Counted from the stretch's first letter, positions 33,358-41,292 are shown. The stretch is 64,000 nucleotides of DNA from VSJD01 sp964617825 (GCA_964617825.1 CAZTWL010000007.1:62001-126000); one strand, 5' to 3'. Notes: generated from the letters alone by a model not told the origin. Translations and numbers: made by a program.

Positions 33358-34653
33358 ATGACCCAGAAAAGATTAGATACATTGGCCTTGCATGCGGGGC
33401 AGCAGCCGGACCCGACCACGGGCGCGCGCGCCGTTCCGATATATCAAACGACCTCATACGTGTTCAAAAATACGGAACACGCCGCGAACCTGTTCGCGCT
33501 GAAAGAATTCGGGAACATCTATACCCGCATTATGAATCCCACTACCGACGTCTTCGAAAAGCGCGTTGCCGCAATCGAAGGCGGCACCGGCGCGCTGGGC
33601 GTGGCGTCCGGCGCGGCGGCCATCACCTTTGCGCTGCTGGCGATCACGCAGTTGGGCGACGAGATCGTGGCCGGGGACAACCTGTATGGCGGCACTTACG
33701 CGCTGTTTCACTACACGTTTCCCAAGCTTGGACGCAAGGTGACATTCGTGAATTCGCGCGATCCGGCGGCGTTCCGCAAGGCAATTACATCGAAAACCCG
33801 GGCGATTTACGCCGAGACCGTCGGCAATCCGAAGCTGAACGTTCCGGACTTCGAAGCGCTGGCCAAAATCGCCCATGAGAACGGGATTCCGCTGGTGATC
33901 GACAACACCGTCGGCGTTGGCTTGGTTCGTCCGTTCGATTTCGGCGCGGACATCATTGTCACCTCGGCCACGAAATATATTGGCGGCCACGGCACATCGA
34001 TCGGCGGCGTGATCGTGGATTCCGGCAAATTCAAGTGGAACAACGGCAAGTTCCCGGAGTTCACCGAACCGGATCCGAGCTATCACGGGCTGGTGTATTG
34101 GGACGCGCTCAGCAACGTTCCCGGCCTGGGCAACGTGGCCTTCATCCTGAAGGTGCGCGTGACGCTGTTGCGCGACGTGGGCGCGGCCTTGAGCCCCTTC
34201 AATGCGCATGAATTCTTGCTGGGGCTTGAGACGTTGCCGCTGCGCCAGCGCCGGCATTCGGCGAATGCGCTGGCGATTGCCCAATGGCTCAAGAAGCACC
34301 CTTTGGTTAAGTGGGTCGCTTATCCCGGGTTGCCGGACGATGCAAGTTATCCGGTTGCCTCGAAGTATCTCAAAAGCGGTTTCGGCGGCCTCGTGGGCTT
34401 TGGCATTGAGGGCGGGCTTGAGGCGGGCAGGAAGTTCATCAACTCGGTCAAGCTGCTGTCGCATCTGGCGAACATCGGCGACGCCAAGAGCCTGGTGATT
34501 CATCCGGCCTCGACAACGCACTCGCAGTTGTCGCCTGCCGAACTGGAGGAAACCGGCGCCACACCGGACTATGTCCGGCTCTCCATCGGCTTGGAGGATG
34601 TGGAGGATATCAAGGAAGACATTGACCAGGCGCTGAAAAAGACCGCGGAATAG
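33358..34653 (+). CDS. metY: O-acetylhomoserine sulfhydrylase (MetY type)
   Basis: A 431-residue PLP enzyme of the Cys/Met metabolism family. LALHAGQQPDPTTGARAVPIYQTTSY at the start, YGGTY, and the Schiff-base Lys in SATKYIGGHG, plus the insert around residues 225-260 (KFPEFTEPDPSYHGL), are characteristic of MetY rather than MetB. It makes homocysteine from O-acetylhomoserine and a sulfide donor, in the cytoplasm. AAGGAGATCGAG precedes the ATG. In Wolinella a MetY relative takes sulfur from a ThiS-like protein thiocarboxylate; a ThiS/ThiF pair sits 3 kb downstream here. Confidence 0.93.
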   Translation: MTQKRLDTLALHAGQQPDPTTGARAVPIYQTTSYVFKNTEHAANLFALKEFGNIYTRIMNPTTDVFEKRVAAIEGGTGALGVASGAAAITFALLAITQLGDEIVAGDNLYGGTYALFHYTFPKLGRKVTFVNSRDPAAFRKAITSKTRAIYAETVGNPKLNVPDFEALAKIAHENGIPLVIDNTVGVGLVRPFDFGADIIVTSATKYIGGHGTSIGGVIVDSGKFKWNNGKFPEFTEPDPSYHGLVYWDALSNVPGLGNVAFILKVRVTLLRDVGAALSPFNAHEFLLGLETLPLRQRRHSANALAIAQWLKKHPLVKWVAYPGLPDDASYPVASKYLKSGFGGLVGFGIEGGLEAGRKFINSVKLLSHLANIGDAKSLVIHPASTTHSQLSPAELEETGATPDYVRLSIGLEDVEDIKEDIDQALKKTAE

Positions 34654-34681
34654 ACCGAACAAATCTCCGACTCGAGGCGAA

Positions 34682-34712
34682 GGAGCGCCGGGGTTAGTTT
34701 CCCCGGCGCTCC
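34682..34712 (+). other. Perfect 12-bp hairpin between metY and the CBS-like gene
   Basis: GGAGCGCCGGGG and CCCCGGCGCTCC flank a 7-nt loop. There is no T-run after the stem, so it is not a standard intrinsic terminator; it may be a transcript-stabilising or processing element, or a partial transcriptional pause between metY and the next gene. Confidence 0.7.
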
Positions 34713-34740
34713 GGAACGCGGGGCAGGACTGGGAGTTATC

Positions 34741-36147
34741 ATGGCACAGTATAACGACATTCTGAGCGCGATCGGCCGCACGCCGTTGATCAGGTTGCAT
34801 CGGATCGCGCAAGGCATTGCTTCGCCGATTTACGTCAAAGCGGAAATGCTCAATCCGGGGGGTAGCAGCAAAGACCGGATCGGGCTGGCGATGATCGAGA
34901 CCGCCGAACGGGAGGGGTTGCTCAAACCGGGCGGGACGATTGTGGAAGCCACGGCCGGCAATACCGGGGTGGGCCTGGCCCTGGCGGCGGCGGTCAAGGG
35001 CTACCGCATGATTGCAGTGATGCCGGACAAGATGAGCGAGGATAAGATCAGCCTGCTTAAAGCTTATGGCGCCGAGGTGGTGATCACGGCGACGAACGTG
35101 CCGCCGGATTCGCCCGAGAGTTACAATGGCGTGGCCGATCGCCTGGCGCAGGAAATCAATGGCGCCTTTCGCCCGAATCAGTTTGCCAACCCGAACAATC
35201 CGCTCATTCACTATCTGACGACCGGCCCGGAAATATGGGAGGATACCCAGGGCAATGTGGATGTGTTTGTCGCGGGCATGGGGACCGGCGGCACCATTTC
35301 GGGGACAGCGAAATATCTGAAAGAAAAAAATCCGAACGTCACGATTGTGGGCGCCGATCCCGAGGGATCAATCCTGTCGGGCGATAGCCCGCATTCCTAT
35401 ACGGTGGAGGGCATCGGCGAGGATTTTATCCCCAAAACTTTCAACCGCCAGGTCGTTGACGAGATGATCCGCGTGAGCGACAGGGAATCGTTCAACACCG
35501 CCAGGCGCCTGGCCCGGCTGGAAGGCATTTTGGCCGGTGGGTCCGCCGGGACGGCCCTGGCGGCGGCGCTCAAGTATGCGCAGCGCCTGACGAGCCCCAG
35601 GCAAATCGTGGTCCTGTTGCCGGATACCGGCCGGAATTACATGACCAAAATATTTTCCGACCGATGGATGCAGGAAAACGGTTTTTGGGAAGACCGGTTC
35701 CGCAGTCAAATTACCGTCGGCGATATCCTTGCCTCCAAGAAGCGCATGCCTTTGCTCATCTATGTTGAACCCAGGGAAAAGCTGAGCCGGGCCATCGACC
35801 TGATGCGGGGACATAATATTTCCCAGCTGCCGGTAATGGAAACCGGAAATTCAGTCGGCAGCCTGAATGAGTCGTCAATCATGAAAGTCCTGCACGACGG
35901 TCTCGATCCTTCCAACCAGGAGATTGCCGCCATCATGGCCCGTCCGCTGCCGATGCTTGAGGAAAGAACGGATGTTTCGGAAGCTTACCGTGTGCTCTTG
36001 GCCGGATCTCCGGCGGTGATTGTGGCGCGGTACAAGGAAGGTGAGCCCACGCGCAAAAGGGAGGGCATCGGCCTGATTACCCGGGCCGATTTGATAACTG
36101 CCTGGGCGAAAAGAGAGCCGAAACCCGAACATAATCGCGGAGAATGA
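34741..36147 (+). CDS. Cystathionine beta-synthase-like enzyme with C-terminal CBS pair
   Basis: A 468-residue protein: a fold-type II PLP domain (1-320) with GRTPLIRL, the PLP Lys in GGSSKDRIG, ATAGNTGVGLA and GTGGTISG, then two CBS repeats (about 335-460). Such proteins in bacteria act as cystathionine beta-synthase (serine + homocysteine to cystathionine) or as O-acetylserine sulfhydrylase. Together with the gamma-lyase/synthase at 36470 it could carry reverse transsulfuration, from homocysteine to cysteine. The CBS pair may sense adenosyl ligands such as SAM. It is 4 nt from the next gene. Confidence 0.9.
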   Translation: MAQYNDILSAIGRTPLIRLHRIAQGIASPIYVKAEMLNPGGSSKDRIGLAMIETAEREGLLKPGGTIVEATAGNTGVGLALAAAVKGYRMIAVMPDKMSEDKISLLKAYGAEVVITATNVPPDSPESYNGVADRLAQEINGAFRPNQFANPNNPLIHYLTTGPEIWEDTQGNVDVFVAGMGTGGTISGTAKYLKEKNPNVTIVGADPEGSILSGDSPHSYTVEGIGEDFIPKTFNRQVVDEMIRVSDRESFNTARRLARLEGILAGGSAGTALAAALKYAQRLTSPRQIVVLLPDTGRNYMTKIFSDRWMQENGFWEDRFRSQITVGDILASKKRMPLLIYVEPREKLSRAIDLMRGHNISQLPVMETGNSVGSLNESSIMKVLHDGLDPSNQEIAAIMARPLPMLEERTDVSEAYRVLLAGSPAVIVARYKEGEPTRKREGIGLITRADLITAWAKREPKPEHNRGE

Positions 36148-36151
36148 CGCC

Positions 36152-36436
36152 ATGGCGCAAACATTTTTAGCGGAAGTCGAAACCGATGTTCCCGCCATTT
36201 GGCTGGCGATCGGCAACGTATTGCGGGATCAAGGTATAAGCAATGTGGCGCGCCTGGCGCAAATGCTGGTCTTCGAGGCCGCGACAGTCCGCGAAGGCCT
36301 GGAATACTGGGTTGGCCGCGGTCTGGTCGAGGTTATGCGTCCATATAGCCGGCGTCAGCCGTTCGATGACGAACTCGATTATTACCGCTGGAAACAAAGC
36401 ACTGACCGTGATTTTCTTTGGGAACAGACCGTCTGA
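36152..36436 (+). CDS. Small uncharacterised protein, possible winged helix
   Basis: A 94-residue acidic protein. Residues about 25-62 (ISNVARLAQMLVFEAATVREGLEYWVGRGLVEV) look like a small winged-helix unit: helix, turn, recognition helix, strand. The tail is rich in Tyr, Trp and charged residues. I do not recognise a family; FeoC-like proteins have a similar shape but lack this tail. It lies 4 nt after the CBS-like gene and 33 nt before the gamma-synthase/lyase, so it is embedded in the sulfur operon. Its job could be regulatory or as a partner of one of the PLP enzymes. Confidence 0.65.
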   Translation: MAQTFLAEVETDVPAIWLAIGNVLRDQGISNVARLAQMLVFEAATVREGLEYWVGRGLVEVMRPYSRRQPFDDELDYYRWKQSTDRDFLWEQTV

Positions 36437-36446
36437 CTGGTCAGAC
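36431..36446. other. Perfect palindrome across the stop of the small gene
   Basis: GTCTGAC-TG-GTCAGAC is a perfect 7-2-7 inverted repeat that includes the TGA stop of the preceding gene (36434-36436). It could be an operator or a small hairpin affecting the next start at 36470; no T-run follows. Confidence 0.55.
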
Positions 36447-36469
36447 GCAACGTAAAAAGGAACAGGCAT

Positions 36470-37609
36470 ATGCAATTTGAAACACGCGCGATTCATGACG
36501 GACAAGAGGTTGATTCAACCACGGGCGCGGTTATAACGCCGGTTTATCAGACTTCCACTTATCGGCAGGACGGGATTGGAAAACACCGGGGATATGAATA
36601 CTCGCGGACCGGGAACCCAACGCGCCATGCGTTGGAAGAAGCGTTGGCCTCGCTGGAAGGCGGACGGTATGGATTGGCTTTTGCCTCCGGGGTTGCGGCG
36701 ACGACGGCCGTGCTGCAACTATTGCGCCCTGGAGACCACCTGGTGGCCGGGGACGATCTCTATGGCGGAACTTACCGTCTGCTGGAAAAGGTTTACCGCC
36801 CCTGGGGACTGCACTTGGACTATGCGGATGTGACCGATCCGGCGTCGTTTGCGGCGGTTATCAAGCCGAATACGCGCATGGTCTGGGTGGAAACGCCTAC
36901 CAATCCATTGTTGAAAATTGCGGACATCGCGGGATTGGCCGCCATAACTCGCAATGCCGGCGCCTTGCTGGTGGTGGATAACACCTTTGCCAGCCCGTAT
37001 TTCCAGAGGCCGCTGGAACTGGGGGCGCACATTGTGGTGCACAGCACAACCAAGTATCTGGCGGGACATAGCGATCTGGTTGGCGGCGGCGTGGTGACCT
37101 CCAACGACGAGGAATATCAGGAAATACAATTTTACCAGAATGCCGCCGGCGCGGTGCCCGGGCCCTGGGATTGCTGGTTGACCTTGCGCGGCATCAAGAC
37201 GCTGGCGGTGCGGATGCGCGAGCACGAGCGCAATGCGATCCATCTGGCCCGGCTGCTGGAAAAGCATCCCAAGGTCGAAAAAATTTATTATCCTGGCCTG
37301 CCAAGCCACCCGCAACATAAATTGGCCCGGCATCAAATGAGCGGATTCGGCGGCATGATCGGCATCGAGATTGCCGGCGGTTATTCCGCCGTTGAAAAGT
37401 TTGTCGCCCGCCTGAAATTATTCCAACTCGCCGAAAGTCTGGGTGGAGTTGAGTCGCTGGTCTGCTATCCGCCGAAGATGACCCATAGCGCTCTGGCGTC
37501 CGCCGAGTGCGAACGGCGCGGAATTCGGGACAACCTGATTCGCTTATCGGTGGGCATAGAGCATGTCTCCGACCTGGAAGCGGACCTGCGTGCGGCGCTC
37601 GGCGAATAG
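36470..37609 (+). CDS. Cystathionine gamma-synthase/gamma-lyase (MetB/MccB family)
   Basis: A 379-residue fold-type I PLP enzyme: RAIHDGQEVDSTTGAVITPVYQTSTY, YEYSRTGNPTR, the PLP Lys in HSTTKYLAGHSD and the C-terminal LVCYPPKMTHSAL. Length and motifs fit both cystathionine gamma-synthase (MetB) and gamma-lyase (MccB/CTH); sequence alone does not separate them. Next to a CBS-like gene, the lyase role is favoured, completing homocysteine-to-cysteine conversion. AAAAAGGAACAGG precedes the ATG. It is followed by a 155-nt gap and then the second thiS. Confidence 0.92.
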   Translation: MQFETRAIHDGQEVDSTTGAVITPVYQTSTYRQDGIGKHRGYEYSRTGNPTRHALEEALASLEGGRYGLAFASGVAATTAVLQLLRPGDHLVAGDDLYGGTYRLLEKVYRPWGLHLDYADVTDPASFAAVIKPNTRMVWVETPTNPLLKIADIAGLAAITRNAGALLVVDNTFASPYFQRPLELGAHIVVHSTTKYLAGHSDLVGGGVVTSNDEEYQEIQFYQNAAGAVPGPWDCWLTLRGIKTLAVRMREHERNAIHLARLLEKHPKVEKIYYPGLPSHPQHKLARHQMSGFGGMIGIEIAGGYSAVEKFVARLKLFQLAESLGGVESLVCYPPKMTHSALASAECERRGIRDNLIRLSVGIEHVSDLEADLRAALGE

Positions 37610-37764
37610 ACCCAGATAACGGAACTATAAAGTCATGTTGGCGCGGGCGCAATATCTGCAAATGGAGTAAGAACTCCAGCTGAAATGAAAGGCAAGGCAA
37701 TGCTGTGGAATCGATTAAAAATTATTGCCGCAAGGCTGCCGTTCGGGCACAATTCGGGAGCAAC

Positions 37765-37965
37765 ATGATTACATTAACGGTCAACGGCGAATCTTATCGT
37801 TACGAAGGGGCCCTGACGCTCCAGGCCTTTCTTGAACATTGGAGCGCTGGAACCCGCCTGGTTCCGGTAGTGAATGATGAAGTTATCGGCCGGCAGAGGG
37901 TCGGTGAAATCGTCCTGCGCGATGGGGATCGCATCGAGTTGCTTAGTCTCGCGGGAGGAGGATGA
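37765..37965 (+). CDS. ThiS-like sulfur carrier (copy 2, paired with a ThiF/MoeB enzyme)
   Basis: A 66-residue ubiquitin-like sulfur carrier: ITLTVNGESYRY, VVNDEVIGR and DGDRIELLSLAGGG, ending in Gly-Gly-Gly. The ATG at 37765 was chosen over an in-frame start at 37705, since it aligns with ThiS copy 1 and has GGGAG upstream. It overlaps the E1-like gene by 4 nt (ATGA), so they are translationally coupled. There is no ThiG here; its placement between homocysteine/cysteine genes suggests a sulfur carrier for amino acid synthesis, as for HcyS of Wolinella. Use in thiamine synthesis is the alternative. Confidence 0.85.
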   Translation: MITLTVNGESYRYEGALTLQAFLEHWSAGTRLVPVVNDEVIGRQRVGEIVLRDGDRIELLSLAGGG

Positions 37966-38717
37966 TGGTGAAAAGCTTCAACGCGGAACAGTCCCAGCGT
38001 TACGCCCGCCAACTGGCCCTGCCGGAAATCGGCGTCGAGGGACAAAAACGGCTGTCAGCCGGCCGGGTCCTGCTCGTTGGCGTAGGCGGACTCGGTTCGC
38101 CTGCGGGCTATTACCTGGCGGCGGCAGGGATTGGCACGCTGGGCATCGTTGACAGCGACGTCCTGGAATTCAGCAATCTGCAGCGCCAGATTGCGCACAC
38201 TACGGCCGACGTGGGGCGCGCCAAGGTGGAGTCGGCGGCGCGCACCTTTGCGGCGCTTAACCCGGACGTTCGGATCGATGCGCATAACCTGCGTTTGACG
38301 GCTGAAAATGCTCCGGCGCTCTTTAAGGAATACGATTTTGTCGTCGATGCCACCGATAATTTCGAATCCAAATTCCTGATTGCCGGGATTTGTCACCGGG
38401 TTGGCAAGCCCTATTCGCATGCCGGCATTCTTAAATTCATTGGTCAGGCGCTGACGGTCATTCCCGGTAAAACCGCCTGTCTGCGTTGTGTGTTTGACGA
38501 ACTGCCGCCGGCCAATCGGGAGCCGCCGCGGGGCCCTCTGGGGGTTGTGCCTGGAGTGCTCGGTGCCATCCAGGCCACGGAAGCCATCAAATACCTGCTC
38601 GGGATCGGCGAACTATTGACCAATCGCCTGTTGACCTACGATGCCTTGCGGCTGGAGTTCCGTGCCGTGCGGATCAACCGCAATCGGGCCTGCCCGCTTT
38701 GCCGGGGGCAGGGATAA
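37962..38717 (+). CDS. E1-like adenylyltransferase (ThiF/MoeB/HesA family)
   Basis: A 251-residue enzyme that adenylates the C-terminal Gly of ThiS/MoaD-type carriers. ATP-binding GVGGLGSPAGYYLAAAG (about 34-50), DSDVLEFSNLQRQ, and Zn-binding pairs CLRC (about 168) and CPLC (about 245) are all present. At the position where ThiF/MoeB usually have a Cys before aGVlGp.pGv.G, this protein has PPRGPLGVVPGVLG with no Cys, so acyl-disulfide formation as in E. coli ThiF is unlikely. Starts at 37962 and 37965 are both possible; the first overlaps thiS. It probably serves carrier copy 2 and perhaps copy 1. Confidence 0.92.
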   Translation: MMVKSFNAEQSQRYARQLALPEIGVEGQKRLSAGRVLLVGVGGLGSPAGYYLAAAGIGTLGIVDSDVLEFSNLQRQIAHTTADVGRAKVESAARTFAALNPDVRIDAHNLRLTAENAPALFKEYDFVVDATDNFESKFLIAGICHRVGKPYSHAGILKFIGQALTVIPGKTACLRCVFDELPPANREPPRGPLGVVPGVLGAIQATEAIKYLLGIGELLTNRLLTYDALRLEFRAVRINRNRACPLCRGQG

Positions 38718-38742
38718 TAAGCGCAAGTGTTCCGAGGAGACT

Positions 38743-39723
38743 ATGAACTGGAAAACATTGGCCACAAAAGTGCTGGAAGGCGGGAGCGTTACGCGCGCGG
38801 AGGCGTTGGCCGTGCTGGATTCACCGGCGAATGAATTGCTGGCTGTGCTGGATGCGGCTTTTGCCGTGCGCCTGAGGCATTTCGGGATGGGAGTAAGCCT
38901 GCATGTCATTCGCAATGCCAAGAGCGGCTTGTGCAACGAGGACTGCGCCTATTGCAGCCAGGCGGCCCAATCAACGGCGCCGGTGGCCGCGTATGCGATG
39001 CAGTCGGTGGACGATATTGTTCAGGGCGCCCGCGATGCCCTGGCGCTCAAGGCCCTGCGCTATTGCATTGTCACCAGCGGGCGCGCGCCCCTGGAACAGG
39101 AACTTGCCGCCGTATGCACGGCGGCGCGCCGGATCAAGCAGGAGATCTCGATCCAGCTCTGCTCCTCGCTGGGGCTGGTTAGCGCCGACCAGGCGCGCCG
39201 GCTGAAGGAGGCGGGCATCGACCGGTTTAATCACAACCTGGAAACTTCGGAGCGCTTCTATCCAAAAATCTGCACAACGCATGATTACCGTGATCGCGTG
39301 GCAACGGCGCGCGTGGTTAAGGCCGCCGGCTTGGAACTGTGTTCGGGCGGACTTATGGGCATGGGCGAAACGGCCGAAGACCGTGTGGCGCTGGCTTTTG
39401 CCGTGCGCGAAGCGAATGCCGATTCGATCCCGGTAAATTTTCTTGATCCGCGTCCGGGCACCAAGTTGGCGGGGCTTCCGCGCCTGTCGGCCACCGATGC
39501 CTTGCGCATTCTGGCCATGTTTCGTTTTGTGAACCCTGCGCGCGAGATTCGCATCGCAGGCGGACGTGAAGCCTGCTTGGGAGCATTGCAGGTCATGGCA
39601 CTCTATCCGGCCAATTCGATTTTTACGAATGGTTACCTGACCACGCCCGGACAGGGGCATTCGGCCGATTTGGCAATGATTACGGCGGCTGGTTTTCATG
39701 TGGCGGATCTGACTCGCGCCTGA
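38743..39723 (+). CDS. bioB: Biotin synthase BioB
   Basis: A 326-residue radical-SAM enzyme. CNEDCAYC binds the [4Fe-4S] cluster. Residues equivalent to the [2Fe-2S] ligands of E. coli BioB are all present: Cys in YCIVTSGR, Cys in QLCSSLG, Cys in LCSGGLMG and Arg in IAGGRE. It inserts sulfur into dethiobiotin. No other biotin genes are here; its neighbours are sulfur-mobilising genes, so it may be co-regulated through sulfur or Fe-S status. GAGGAGA precedes the ATG at 38743, 25 nt after thiF. Confidence 0.9.
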   Translation: MNWKTLATKVLEGGSVTRAEALAVLDSPANELLAVLDAAFAVRLRHFGMGVSLHVIRNAKSGLCNEDCAYCSQAAQSTAPVAAYAMQSVDDIVQGARDALALKALRYCIVTSGRAPLEQELAAVCTAARRIKQEISIQLCSSLGLVSADQARRLKEAGIDRFNHNLETSERFYPKICTTHDYRDRVATARVVKAAGLELCSGGLMGMGETAEDRVALAFAVREANADSIPVNFLDPRPGTKLAGLPRLSATDALRILAMFRFVNPAREIRIAGGREACLGALQVMALYPANSIFTNGYLTTPGQGHSADLAMITAAGFHVADLTRA

Positions 39724-39772
39724 CGATGTTTTGCGTAAGCCGCTTGGCTTAATGTGTTTTTGAGCTGGTGTC

Positions 39773-39799
39773 TATATTGCCAATAGTATTCATAGGAAT
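39773..39799 (+). promoter_or_regulatory. Promoter -10 and Rrf2-type operator before the Rrf2 gene
   Basis: TATATTGCC (39773-39781) is followed by ATTCATAGGAAT (39788-39799), an ATTC-N4-GAAT inverted repeat. The arrangement copies the site at 32102-32128, including the 22-nt distance from the first base of TATATT to GGAAT. No good -35 box is seen. The GTG start of the regulator is only 10 nt downstream, giving a very short leader, and autoregulation is likely. Confidence 0.6.
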
Positions 39800-39808
39800 C
39801 ATTAAATT

Positions 39809-40252
39809 GTGAAAATATCGACTAAAGGGCGGTATGGGTTGCGATTTATGCTGGACCTGGCGGTCCACGGAGAAGAGGGTATTGTGACTCTGAAAGCCGT
39901 CGCCCGGCGCCAGCAAATTTCTGAAAAATATCTCTGGCAAATCGTGGCTCCACTGAAATCGGCCGGACTCATTACCGCCATGGTGGGCGCCAAGGGCGGT
40001 TATACCCTGGCCCGCGACCCGGAGAGGATTACGCTCAAAGACATTCTGGATCCGCTCGAAGGCGATTGTGCGCTGGTGACCTGTACCAAGCGCGCCAGCG
40101 CATGTAACCGCAGTTCGGCCTGCGTGGCGCGCGAAATCTGGCAGGAAGTCAGCGCGGCGCTGGCCCGCGCTCTTGATGCGATAACGCTTAAAGCTATGAT
40201 GACGAAATATTCAGCCAAACAAGCGAAGACGATTTTAAGTTATGACATTTAA
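39809..40252 (+). CDS. Rrf2-family transcriptional regulator (CymR/IscR-like)
   Basis: A 147-residue regulator starting at GTG 39809. The N-terminus KISTKGRYGLRFMLDLA and the winged HTH (TLKAVARRQQISEKYLWQIV; LKSAGLITAMVGAKGGYTLA) are diagnostic of Rrf2. The region CALVTCTKRASACNRSSACVA has four Cys; Fe-S members of the family use three in a similar stretch, so an Fe-S or thiol sensor is possible. CymR controls cysteine metabolism in Firmicutes by complex formation with CysK, and a cysK gene follows here 86 nt downstream. Matching operators at 32116 and 39788 define a likely regulon. Confidence 0.9.
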   Translation: MKISTKGRYGLRFMLDLAVHGEEGIVTLKAVARRQQISEKYLWQIVAPLKSAGLITAMVGAKGGYTLARDPERITLKDILDPLEGDCALVTCTKRASACNRSSACVAREIWQEVSAALARALDAITLKAMMTKYSAKQAKTILSYDI

Positions 40253-40338
40253 TCGAACCGGTCCCCAGCGAGGATACCCCGTTGGGAACATCGAGACGGA
40301 AAACTGGGCAAGCGCCGGAAAATGAAGGAGAATGAAAG

Positions 40339-41292
40339 ATGAGCCGCATATTTGCAGATAATTCCATGTCCATCGGCAACACGCCTCTGGTTAAATTGAA
40401 CCGTGTTACGCAGGGACTCAAGGCCACGGTGTTGGCCAAGATCGAGGGACGCAATCCCTCTTATTCGGTCAAATGCCGTGTTGGCGCATCCATGATCTGG
40501 GATGCCGAAAAGCGCGGTGTGCTCAAGCCGGGCATGGCGATCATCGAGCCAACCAGCGGCAACACTGGCATTGCCCTGGCCTATGTCGCGGCCGCCCGCG
40601 GTTATCCTTTGACGCTGACTATGCCGGAAACGATGAGCGTCGAACGCCGCCGGGTTCTGGCGGCCTTTGGCGCGCACCTGATCCTGACGCCGGGAGCGGA
40701 AGGCATGAAAGGCGCCATTACCCGCGCCGAGGAATTGGCGACATCCGATCCGCAGAAATATTTCTTGCCCCAGCAGTTCAAGAATCCGGCCAATCCGGCA
40801 ATTCATGAACAAACCACCGGTCCTGAAATCTGGAATGACACCGACGGTGTTGTGGATGTTCTGGTGTCCGGGGTGGGGACGGGCGGGACGCTCACCGGTA
40901 TTTCGCGTTACATCAAACGGACAAAAGGCCGGAAGATCGTATCCGTGGCGGTGGAGCCGGCAGAAAGCCCGGTTATTACGCAGTCGCTGGCCGGCCAGCA
41001 ACTCAAGCCGGGACCGCACAAAATTCAGGGAATTGGCGCCGGCTTTATTCCCGACACGCTGGATCTTGGTCTGGTTGACCGCGTGGAACTGGTCAGTGGC
41101 GACGAGGCCGTGGAAATGGCGCGGCGCCTGGCGCGGGAGGAAGGAATCATCTCCGGTATTTCTTGCGGGGCGGCCGTGGCTGCGGCTGTGCGCCTGGCGA
41201 AAAACAAATCATTTTCCGGTAAAACCATTGTCGCGATTTTGCCCGATTCCGGGGAACGTTATCTTTCGTCCGTGCTGTTCGAAAATGTGTAG
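40339..41292 (+). CDS. cysK: Cysteine synthase A (O-acetylserine sulfhydrylase)
   Basis: A 317-residue fold-type II PLP enzyme: SIGNTPLVKLNRV, the PLP Lys in NPSYSVKCRVGASMIWDAEKRG, EPTSGNTGIALAYVAAARGY, GVGTGGTLTGISRY and CGAAVAAA, all typical of CysK. It makes cysteine from O-acetylserine and sulfide. AAGGAGAATG precedes the ATG. Placement directly after the Rrf2 gene copies the functional CymR-CysK pairing. It ends the sulfur cluster; a perfect GC palindrome TCCGGCGCGCCGGA lies at 41377-41390 in the convergent gap. Confidence 0.95.
   Translation: MSRIFADNSMSIGNTPLVKLNRVTQGLKATVLAKIEGRNPSYSVKCRVGASMIWDAEKRGVLKPGMAIIEPTSGNTGIALAYVAAARGYPLTLTMPETMSVERRRVLAAFGAHLILTPGAEGMKGAITRAEELATSDPQKYFLPQQFKNPANPAIHEQTTGPEIWNDTDGVVDVLVSGVGTGGTLTGISRYIKRTKGRKIVSVAVEPAESPVITQSLAGQQLKPGPHKIQGIGAGFIPDTLDLGLVDRVELVSGDEAVEMARRLAREEGIISGISCGAAVAAAVRLAKNKSFSGKTIVAILPDSGERYLSSVLFENV

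Noticed and set aside
33454..35211. 585-codon open frame antisense to metY and the start of the CBS-like gene
   Set aside because: A shadow of two certain genes; it runs through the 12-bp hairpin between them and has no ribosome site or family resemblance.
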